The notes below the pieces were generated by a model. It was not told the origin of the DNA, did no database searches, and saw only the letters and a list, made by a program, of their open reading frames with translations. Of a stretch of 64,000 bases of DNA, positions 8,801 to 14,983 are shown piece after piece (within the stretch, counting starts at the first letter, position 1; the number at the start of each line of letters is the position of its first letter). The position numbers and the translations under genes are program-made. Origin of the DNA: NCEH01 sp043195195 (GTDB lineage Bacteria > Pseudomonadota > Alphaproteobacteria > Rhizobiales > Xanthobacteraceae); NCBI RefSeq assembly GCF_043195195.1, contig NZ_JBAFWT010000001.1, positions 186,001-250,000 of the forward strand, read 5' to 3'.

Positions 8801-9553
8801 GCCATCCTGCCCCGGGGTGCTCGCCGCCCCGTCGCCGGCGCGGGCAAGGCTGCCGCGCCCCTCGAACCGGGGCATGCCGTCGTCGAGGCGGAAGGTGCCG
8901 TCGAGATCGAGGGTGAGCGGGCGCGAGCGGTCCTCGGCGATCAGGCGCATGCGGCTGCCGTCGGCACCGAAGGCGGCGAGGCTGAGGCGGGTACCATAGC
9001 GCCGGCCGCCAGTCTCCACCTCGCCCTCCAGGCGGAACGGCCCGGCGAGCGAGCGGGCCTCGCCGCGCAGGTCGAGGTCGGTGAAGCGCACGGTGCGATC
9101 GGCACCGCGATCGAGAATGTCGAGCGTCCCGCTCTCGATCGCGAGCTGGGACACGGAGAGGCCGCGGGGCGCGGCGGCGCCGGTGGGCAGGGCCACCCGG
9201 CCGGCGCTGTCCAGCACCAGGCGCATGTGCGGCCGCACCAAGGTCAGCGACTTCGCCTCCACCGTGCCGCGCACCAGCGCGCCCAAGGCGAGATCGGCCC
9301 GCAATTCGTCGGCGACCGCGCCGGTGGAAACGGCGTCGGCGCCGATCGACACGTTGCGCAGGATGATCCGGGGAGTGGGCAGGATGTCGGCGTAGATATT
9401 GCCGCGGATCACTACGGGCACGCCCAGGGTCCGGCTCGCCTGGGCCTCGAACGCGCCGCGCCAGGCGGTCCAATCCACCACGAACGGCGCCGCGAAGGCG
9501 GCGACGATCGCAAGGATCACCGCCGAGGCGATCGTGATCAGGACGCCTTGCAC
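5807..9553 (-). CDS. AsmA family protein (large envelope protein)
   Basis: A 1248-residue protein with one N-terminal membrane helix (about residues 3-23, LITIASAVILAIVAAFAAPF) and the conserved AsmA opening VDWTAWRGAFEAQASRTLGVPV and ADILPTPRIILRNVSIG. A very long beta-rich body follows. The last ~200 residues are low-complexity Pro/Ala-rich. AsmA proteins span the periplasm and are linked to lipid transport to, and maintenance of, the outer membrane. The start is a GTG at 9553 with GAGGA about 10 nt upstream. A longer open frame on the same strand (to 9572, other phase) is only a high-GC shadow. It stands alone; both neighbours are separated by gaps. Confidence 0.88.
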   Translation of the reverse strand: MQGVLITIASAVILAIVAAFAAPFVVDWTAWRGAFEAQASRTLGVPVVIRGNIYADILPTPRIILRNVSIGADAVSTGAVADELRADLALGALVRGTVEAKSLTLVRPHMRLVLDSAGRVALPTGAAAPRGLSVSQLAIESGTLDILDRGADRTVRFTDLDLRGEARSLAGPFRLEGEVETGGRRYGTRLSLAAFGADGSRMRLIAEDRSRPLTLDLDGTFRLDDGMPRFEGRGSLARAGDGAASTPGQDGWRLSGMLRASPEAVVAETLDLSLADTARPVQLAGSARLGLGRALGLDVVLNARALDADALRAPSGAAPSGPAEALAGLAAAFNALPALDVPSRIGIAAEQLTYAGTVMREVRLDLVGGPSGWRIETAEAKLPGQSALRLSGAPGSAGGTGFTGDLAFSSDDPVAFLRWAAPRGAADYAGAVSGPVKLVGRITAGDGRYGVQQLDGSFGAAAVSGSGQFAAGDRPRLDLSLSISGFDLDPVLAAARQGLALSGGALDGGIALEGRRLTVGGMPLGTMSLAAAGSGGAWTVSRLVLDDLAGLHLEGKGTLTRLAPVQGRLDLSVAGAKADGLVPLARLLSGARAGEIMTRLLPVAAPVALTGTAAWGEKGAGELRMTGTLGLLSGRAAFVQAADAGAPRVDLALTASDGARVLEAAGLPGVRPGLGAGQLTLALVPSGTDDAELDGRLVLADMVASAKGPVRRAADGTLQPHLAMRVDGPDAARLFVAAAAAAEAGPVPAALGFSVSRAGEAWKLDDVTGLLGGAPVAGAVAIEGGAVPRLTGRLDLDALSLPRLIGLWGARSIGPEVGNGPWSAARFAPVPTTPLALALDLSARQLDVNGTYVLQDAKARLQTRDSTLELRDLKGGIGGGTLTASLTLRRRPDMVAAEGHLGLDGVDLAALTRPLAPRAGPTGRLSASVDMGGVGRSPLAIVQSLSGQGTLSFAPLEIPAADPGAIQAVLADTAAGKPPEERGVLAMFDRALARGPLKLDAIDSTVNLVNGVVRLPSARAQVQTTRTAFSGTLDLPRLWLDATLDLESTEAGGAVPGGSISWRGPLATPERRVTASALVAAISMRAIERETRRLEERQGLVPAPSAGSGTANPAPVNLPAPASIPSNVPAIDPAPPQPPVATPAAPAPAAPEEGRGAGEPAAAAQDTSEPRTGAERTHPSARPSSQTPRQVEGRTRAPAPPLAPPIEIGPSNRARPARPSLPSDGGSYAPPTPGFGNLLRPPALVPGD

Positions 9554-9663
9554 CAGCCGGTCCTCGCTTCATGGGGCGCGCCGCAGCGGGCGCGTTGGGG
9601 AAGTCTAGCGCGGAATGGTAACGTTGGGATGGTGGCGATCCAATGGACGCGGCGGGGCGGGCC

Positions 9664-11076
9664 TCAGATTTTGAGGATCTTGCCCGGATTCATGATGTTC
9701 AGCGGATCGAACGCCCGCTTGATCGCCCGCATCGCGTCCAGGGTCGCTTCGCCATGCTCGGCGGAGAGATATTTCATCTTGCCCTGCCCCACCCCGTGCT
9801 CGCCGGTGCAGGTACCCTCCATGGCGAGCGCGCGGTCCACCAGCCGCGACATGAAGCTCTTGGCCTTGGCGAGGTCGGCGGGGTCCTCCACGTCCACCAT
9901 CAAGGTGGTGTGGAAGTTTCCATCGCCCACATGGCCGACGATGGGCGCGATCAGCCCCATCTCGACGATGTCGCGCTTGGTCTCCATGACGCATTCGGCG
10001 AGGCGAGAGAGCGGCACGCACACGTCGGTGGCCACCGCCTTCGCGCCCGGCCGCATGGGCATGACCGACCAATAGGCATCGTGCCGGGCCTGCCACAGGC
10101 GGGTGCGGTCTTCGGGCTTGGCGGCGAACACGAACGGGCCGCCGGAAAATTCCGCCGCGATCTCGCCGAACCGCTCCGCCTGCTCGTGGGCGCCGGCTTG
10201 CGTGCCGTGGAATTCCACGAACAGATGCGGGGTCTCGGGCAGATCGAGCTTGGCATAGGCGTTGGAGGCCTTCACCTGCTCTTCATCCAGCAATTCGATG
10301 CGGGCGACCGGAATGCCCGACTGGATGGTGGCGATCACCGCGTTGCAGGCATCCTCGATGCTGGCGAAGGGGCATACGCCGGCGGTGATGGTCTCGGGAA
10401 TGCCCTGGAGGCGCAGCGTCAGCTCGGTGATGATGCCGAGCGTGCCCTCGGCCCCGACGAACAGGCGGGTGAGATCGTATCCCGCCGAGGATTTCTTCGC
10501 CCGGCGCGCGGTGGTGATGAGCTCGCCGTTCGGCAGCACCGCTTTCAGCGCCAGCACGTTGTCTTTCATGGTGCCGTAGCGCACCGCATTGGTGCCGGAA
10601 GCGCGGGTCGAGGCCATGCCGCCCAGCGAGGCATCGGCGCCGGGATCGATGGGAAAGAACAGCCCCTGGTCGCGCAGATCCTCGTTCAGCCGCTTGCGGG
10701 TCACGCCGGGCTCAATGACGCAATCGAGGTCCTCGGCGTGAATGGCGAGAATTCGATTCATTCCCGACAGGTCGATACAGATTCCACCCTTCGGCGCATT
10801 GACGTGGCCTTCCAGCGAAGTGCCGGTTCCCCAGGGGATGATCGGTATTCGATGGGCTGCGCAGATGCCGACAACGGTCTGCACATCTTGTGTGCTCTGC
10901 GCGAAAACAACGGCATCTGCCGGCTCATTAGGCAAATAGGTCGTGATATTTGCATGCTGCTCGCGAACAGCATGGGAGGTAACGACTTTGTTACCTAATG
11001 TCGCTTGCAAAGACTCCAGGGCTTGCTGCAGCCCCGGCAACGATTCGCGCGTGACCGCGGCATCGGCAGCAAACAT
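9664..11076 (-). CDS. FAD-binding D-lactate dehydrogenase (cytochrome)-type oxidoreductase
   Basis: 470 residues. It has the PCMH-type FAD domain (PIIPWGTGTSLEGHV, then GADASLGGMASTRASGTNAVRYGTM read in two parts around GGMASTRASG) and the GlcD/DLD C-terminal domain with GHVGDGNFH and the GEHGVGQGK motif. It likely oxidises D-lactate or another 2-hydroxy acid and passes electrons to the respiratory chain. It is distinct from the glcD gene at 60433-61929. The ATG at 11076 has AAAGGA 7 nt upstream. The 5' ~200 bp is clearly less GC-rich than the remainder (about 52% against 67% in sample 60-nt blocks), suggesting a mosaic gene. Confidence 0.88.
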   Translation of the reverse strand: MFAADAAVTRESLPGLQQALESLQATLGNKVVTSHAVREQHANITTYLPNEPADAVVFAQSTQDVQTVVGICAAHRIPIIPWGTGTSLEGHVNAPKGGICIDLSGMNRILAIHAEDLDCVIEPGVTRKRLNEDLRDQGLFFPIDPGADASLGGMASTRASGTNAVRYGTMKDNVLALKAVLPNGELITTARRAKKSSAGYDLTRLFVGAEGTLGIITELTLRLQGIPETITAGVCPFASIEDACNAVIATIQSGIPVARIELLDEEQVKASNAYAKLDLPETPHLFVEFHGTQAGAHEQAERFGEIAAEFSGGPFVFAAKPEDRTRLWQARHDAYWSVMPMRPGAKAVATDVCVPLSRLAECVMETKRDIVEMGLIAPIVGHVGDGNFHTTLMVDVEDPADLAKAKSFMSRLVDRALAMEGTCTGEHGVGQGKMKYLSAEHGEATLDAMRAIKRAFDPLNIMNPGKILKI

Positions 11077-11312
11077 TTAAGAATCCTTTAAAATCAGGCC
11101 GTCCAGCGGAATGGGGCCAGCAGCTTAGCGGCCTGCCGGCATTCGGCAAGGGGCCTGCGCCGGTAGCGCCCTGCCTCAGCTTTGCATGATGTTTCCGCAT
11201 GGCAGCCAATCTTGTGCCATTTCGTCGGTGACCAATGTCGAAACTCACGGCACACTGCGTAGCGAGCAGGCAATTCTCTGAATTCCGTGCCCCCTCGACC
11301 AGGGAGAGCGCC

Positions 11313-11822
11313 ATGTTGGACAGGATCGACTTCGAACCGGTATTCTTCGCCCCCTTCGTTTCTTCGCCCATGCGGGTGGAGAGCCAGTGGATCGACTATA
11401 ACGGCCATCTGAACATGGCCTATTACAACGTCCTGTTCGACCGGGCCTTTGACGAGGCTTTGGCCCTGCTCGGCCTCGGCCCGCAATATGTGCGGGTGCG
11501 CGGCTTCTCCTTCTTCACCGCCGAAGCCCACGTGCGCTATCTGCGGGAACTGCCGGCCAACGCCGACGTGCGCGCCACGCTGCGCCTGATCGATTACGAC
11601 GAGAAGCGGCTGCATCTCTTCCAGTGCCTGCACCACGGGACGGAAGGATGGATCTCCGCGACCTCGGAGCAGATCGCCCTGCATGTGGATCTGGCGTCGC
11701 GGCGAGTGACGCCGTTCGCGGACGACGTGCTGGAGCGGGTGGCCGGCATGCGCTCGGTCCATTCCGCGCTGCCGGACCCGGAGGGCATCGGCCGGCACAT
11801 CACCCTCGGCGCGCGCTGCTGA
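11313..11822 (+). CDS. hot-dog fold acyl-CoA thioesterase family protein
   Basis: 169 residues. The segment WIDYNGHLNMAYYNVLFDRAF matches the catalytic stretch of 4-hydroxybenzoyl-CoA-thioesterase-like proteins (Asp, then Asn-Gly-His and the long helix), here read as WIDYNGHLNM and YYNVLFDRAF. The following FFTAEAHVRYLRELPANADV is also typical. It should cleave an acyl-CoA; the substrate is not readable. The frame is open upstream to 11235, but the ATG at 11313 has AGGGAGAG 5 nt before it and starts the conserved region. Divergent from the D-lactate dehydrogenase gene across a 236-nt gap. Confidence 0.82.
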   Translation: MLDRIDFEPVFFAPFVSSPMRVESQWIDYNGHLNMAYYNVLFDRAFDEALALLGLGPQYVRVRGFSFFTAEAHVRYLRELPANADVRATLRLIDYDEKRLHLFQCLHHGTEGWISATSEQIALHVDLASRRVTPFADDVLERVAGMRSVHSALPDPEGIGRHITLGARC

Positions 11823-12017
11823 TCACGCAAGCGGCACGCTGCCGATTTAGGCATCGGCGCCGCCCCGCGGCGCCGAAATCCTTTAAGAATCCCATTTTCT
11901 ACGCTGCGCAGGGTGCAGGTCAGCCATGCTGACTCATGTATTCTAGTGCGGCGCAACACAGGCCATATTGCAACGCATCATCAGCCGCACGGGGCGGCCA
12001 AGCGTTGGAGGCCTGTC

Positions 12018-12212
12018 ATGGGCACCCTTACTTTCTCGACCGATACCTTCTCGACCGCCAAGACCACCGACACCACCGCCGCCAAGCCGGCTGCGGCCAA
12101 GAAGGGCGTCTTCGCGCGCATCTATGATTCGATCGTCGCCGCCCGTGCCGCCCAGGCCGAGCGCGACTTCATCACCTATATGCAGCGCACCGGTTTCGAC
12201 CCCCGCAAGTGA
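12018..12212 (+). CDS. small conserved-looking protein, unknown function
   Basis: 64 residues, MGTLTFSTDTFSTAKTTDTT at the start, then an Ala/Lys-rich stretch and a charged helix (GVFARIYDSIVAARAAQAER) ending YMQRTGFDPRK. A GGAGG lies 6 nt before the ATG, a strong ribosome-binding site. No signal peptide or membrane helix. Codon use resembles the neighbours. The C-terminal arrangement (basic helix, then a short RTGFDP tail) is reminiscent of small alphaproteobacterial proteins, but I cannot name a family. Stands alone between a thioesterase gene and convergent prmA. Confidence 0.7.
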   Translation: MGTLTFSTDTFSTAKTTDTTAAKPAAAKKGVFARIYDSIVAARAAQAERDFITYMQRTGFDPRK

Positions 12213-12247
12213 TCGACCACGGCAAGTGATCGGTCAGCGACAGGTCT

Positions 12248-12268
12248 GCGCCCCGCAACCCGGGGCGC
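12248..12268 (+). terminator. possible hairpin terminator after the 64-residue gene
   Basis: GCGCCCCG and CGGGGCGC form an 8-bp perfect stem with a 5-nt loop, 36 nt after the stop. No T-tract follows, so this is only a candidate. The rest of the gap to prmA (to 12451) holds nothing I can support. Confidence 0.35.
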
Positions 12269-12451
12269 GCCACCTGCCGACCAAATTGCCGACACCGAAC
12301 ACGCGGTAGCCTAACGCGCGGTCGTCGCGGTCACACGCAAGCCGCCGACACGCACAAGCAGCCGAGCGCACGGGACCGCCACCCCGGCGGAACAGTGCGG
12401 CCGGTCGCGGGACATGCCGACGGTTCCATTTCAAGGTGAGGCCACCTGTTC

Positions 12452-13378
12452 TCAGGCGGCCCAGCGCGGGGTCGGCTTGCTGCCCGCCACCGACAAGGTC
12501 AGCGTCGTCCAGCCGTCGATGTCGCGGCGGCGCACCAATTGCAAGCCCTGCGCCCGATAGGCGGCAAGCGCCGCATTGGCATGGGACGGCAGCAGCCCCG
12601 ACAGCACGACCCGTCCTCCCGGCGCCAGCAACGGGCGCAGCGGCCGCGCGAGGCGCTTCAGCGGCGGCAGCAGAATATTCGCCAGGATCAAGTCATAGGG
12701 GCCTGGCCGGCGCACCGCGTCGGCACCCGCGCCGGCCGCCAGCACCATGCGGATGTAAGGCCCGGCAAGATTAGCCCGGGCATTTTCCCGCGCCGTCCGC
12801 ACCGCCACTTCGTCGAGATCGCTCGCCACGACAGGCACGCGGAATTGCCGCGCCGCCGCGATCGCCAACACGCCGGTGCCGGTGCCGACGTCCAGGACCC
12901 GGGTGGGCCGGCCGACCCGCGCGGCATCCACGATGGCCGCGAGGCACCCTTGCGTGGTGCCGTGATGGCCGGTGCCGAAGGCAAGCGCCGCTTCGATCTC
13001 GATGCCGATGCCATTGACCGGAACCCGGGCCCGATCGTGCGAGCCGTGGACATGAAACGGCCCCACCTTCACCGGCGCCAATCCCTCCAGGCTGGCGGCG
13101 ACCCAGTCCTGTTCCTGCAATTCCCCGAACGTGACGCTCGCGGCAAGCTCCGGGCCGGCCGCAACGCTCACCAGTTCGCGCAGGCGCTCAGGGTCGAACG
13201 CCTCGCCGGCATAGACCTCGACCGCCCAGGAGAGATCCGGCTGCTCGAAATTGGCCACCGCCACCTCGGCGGGGTCGAAGCTTTCCGCCAGCAGGTCCGC
13301 GATGCGGCGCGCCTGCATCTCGGGCGCGGAAACCCGCATGAAATGGGTGGCATCGCTGGGCAGCAGGCCTTCAAACAT
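12452..13378 (-). CDS. prmA: ribosomal protein L11 methyltransferase
   Basis: Methylates ribosomal protein L11 using SAM. 308 residues. The N-terminal substrate-recognition domain (about 1-110) is followed by the Rossmann methyltransferase domain: ALAFGTGHHGTTQGCL, the SAM motif VLDVGTGTGVLAIAAARQF, the acidic VVASDLDEVAV and the NPPF-like motif seen here as LILANILLPPL. These are the PrmA signatures. I set the start at the ATG at 13378 (MFEGLLPSDATHF); the frame is open upstream but enters the GGDEF gene. It lies 28 nt downstream of that gene on the same strand and may be co-transcribed. Confidence 0.92.
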   Translation of the reverse strand: MFEGLLPSDATHFMRVSAPEMQARRIADLLAESFDPAEVAVANFEQPDLSWAVEVYAGEAFDPERLRELVSVAAGPELAASVTFGELQEQDWVAASLEGLAPVKVGPFHVHGSHDRARVPVNGIGIEIEAALAFGTGHHGTTQGCLAAIVDAARVGRPTRVLDVGTGTGVLAIAAARQFRVPVVASDLDEVAVRTARENARANLAGPYIRMVLAAGAGADAVRRPGPYDLILANILLPPLKRLARPLRPLLAPGGRVVLSGLLPSHANAALAAYRAQGLQLVRRRDIDGWTTLTLSVAGSKPTPRWAA

Positions 13379-13406
13379 CAGGGATAATCCGGACGGAACG
13401 TTGCAT

Positions 13407-14627
13407 TCAGGCCTCGAACGCGCCAACGACGCGATCGCGACCCAGTTGCCTTGCGGCATAGACCCGCTGGTCGGCCACGGACAAGAGCTTGCCGACACTT
13501 TCTCCGTCCAAGGGCGCGGTGGCGATGCCCACGCACAGCGAAAGATCCACCCCCGCCGGCATCTGAAGGCCCCCCACGCGCTGGCGCAGCGCGGCGGCGA
13601 GCTGGGCCGCCATCATGTGCGGCAGGCCGGGCGCCAGCACGACGAGGGCATCGCCATCATAGCGCACCACATAATCGCCGTTGCGCAGCCCCTGGGCGAG
13701 GGCATCGGCGATGCCCCGCAAATTCCGGTCCACATCCGCCCTGTCGGTATCGCGCCGATCCTTGAGGCCGTCCACCCGCACCATCAGTAGGCTCATCGGC
13801 CGCCCGGTGGCCCGGGTGATGCTGAGGAGGTCGACCAGCAGCGGCTCCAGCCGGGCCCGATGGAACGCTCCGGTCGCAGCATCATAGCGCAGCCGCATCC
13901 GCCCGCCTCCCAGATCCCGTCGCGCCATTGCCTCATGGCCGCTCAGCGGGAAATCGAGACGCCGCCGATAATAGGAGATGAGCGCGGAATAGACGCCCGA
14001 TGCGGCGATTTTGCCGAGCCACCCCCCGAGGCCGGCGGCGAGAGGTGCATCGTACACGAGATAAATCACCCCGAAGAAGAAGATCTGATCGAACGTATTG
14101 ATCAGCGACAGGGTCAGCCACGATGCCAGGAAGCTGCGTCGGCGCAGGATGCCAAGCAGCCGGTCGTAGAGGCGGAACATGACCAGGCACTCGATGAGCA
14201 GGAGCAACGTGCTCCAGAGCATCAACATGCCGACCTGGCTGATCTGCGGAATATCGTCCTGGCGCATGGGGACAAGGCGCCTGTGGTCGAGAGCCAGGAA
14301 CGCCACCACGATCACCACCGCCACGCTGCCGAGAAGCAGCCCGATGACCGGCTGGCGCGCCACCTCGGGCCCTTCGATCATGTGGGTCATCAACAGCAGG
14401 CTCAGTGTCCCCGCATAGAACACCACCGAACCCGGCGACGCGGCGAGGCCGAACGGCAGAACCAGAAACACGGACATCGCGAGATAGACCGCGAACACGT
14501 GCAAGGCGCCCAACGCGGCGAAAAATGCGCTGATGCCGATCAGGAAGCGGGCGCGGAACAAGGCAAGCATCAGGCTGCCGAACACGGCCATTTCCACCAG
14601 CAGCAGGACAAGATTGATGATCGCCAT
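13407..14627 (-). CDS. membrane protein with degenerate GGDEF domain
   Basis: 406 residues from the ATG at 14627 (MAIINLVLLLVEMAVFGSL). The first ~230 residues contain about six to seven hydrophobic helices (e.g. FLIGISAFFAALGALHVFAV, SVAVVIVVAFLAL), a membrane sensor region. The C-terminal ~170 residues follow the GGDEF fold: LSLLMVRVDGLKDRRDT-like opening, and LGRDRVVGAFEA at the end. The signature GG(D/E)EF loop reads YDGDA (323-327), in RYDGDALVVL. Both the first Gly and the catalytic acidic-Phe pair are changed, so diguanylate cyclase activity is unlikely; it may bind GTP or act as a receptor. Sits just upstream of prmA. Confidence 0.82.
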   Translation of the reverse strand: MAIINLVLLLVEMAVFGSLMLALFRARFLIGISAFFAALGALHVFAVYLAMSVFLVLPFGLAASPGSVVFYAGTLSLLLMTHMIEGPEVARQPVIGLLLGSVAVVIVVAFLALDHRRLVPMRQDDIPQISQVGMLMLWSTLLLLIECLVMFRLYDRLLGILRRRSFLASWLTLSLINTFDQIFFFGVIYLVYDAPLAAGLGGWLGKIAASGVYSALISYYRRRLDFPLSGHEAMARRDLGGGRMRLRYDAATGAFHRARLEPLLVDLLSITRATGRPMSLLMVRVDGLKDRRDTDRADVDRNLRGIADALAQGLRNGDYVVRYDGDALVVLAPGLPHMMAAQLAAALRQRVGGLQMPAGVDLSLCVGIATAPLDGESVGKLLSVADQRVYAARQLGRDRVVGAFEA

Positions 14628-14913
14628 GGCTCGCCGGTAAGATTGGTGCGACCCGCCCCCGCGGTGCGTCGGACCCGTGGTGCGTTGGACCCGTAAAGTA
14701 CCGTCCCGCGTCGCGCAGTACACCCCGTCGCGTGCGAAGTTCACATGACGGCTCCCCGCATCTCCGACCGCCGGGCAGGGAAGCGGACCGCGCGACGCTC
14801 CGCCCCCGCCAAGCCGGACGTCGGGTGTAGAACTTCTACGGAAATTCCGGATTCATCCGCTGAACATGCTGTTTACGCGGGCTTGAATCCGCTGTTCTTC
14901 TGCGCCGCGCCGA

Positions 14914-14929
14914 TGTTTCACATGAAACA
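14914..14929. promoter_or_regulatory. parS-like palindrome (ParB-binding site candidate)
   Basis: TGTTTCACATGAAACA has perfect 7-bp arms TGTTTCA/TGAAACA around CA. It differs from the canonical parS palindrome TGTTTCACGTGAAACA by one base in the centre (CACATG instead of CACGTG). It lies in the 356-nt gap between the starts of the GGDEF gene and the end of uvrD, where no gene is seen. Known parS sites tolerate single changes, but the central CG is well conserved, so this is a candidate only. Confidence 0.5.
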
Positions 14930-14983
14930 TTTGCTCTCGGGCGCGGCGGAAAACCGTTACCCCCGCAGGCTTTCCGGGCCGGG

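Noticed and set aside
4710..9572. A 1620-codon open frame on the minus strand across folA and the AsmA gene
   Set aside because: It is out of phase with AsmA and antisense to folA and the amine oxidase; extremely Arg/Pro/Ala-rich with no recognisable domain. A high-GC shadow frame.
11078..11892. TTTAAGAATCC occurring at both ends of the thioesterase gene (11078-11088 and 11882-11892)
   Set aside because: An 11-bp match without target-site duplication or inverted ends is too little to claim an insertion.
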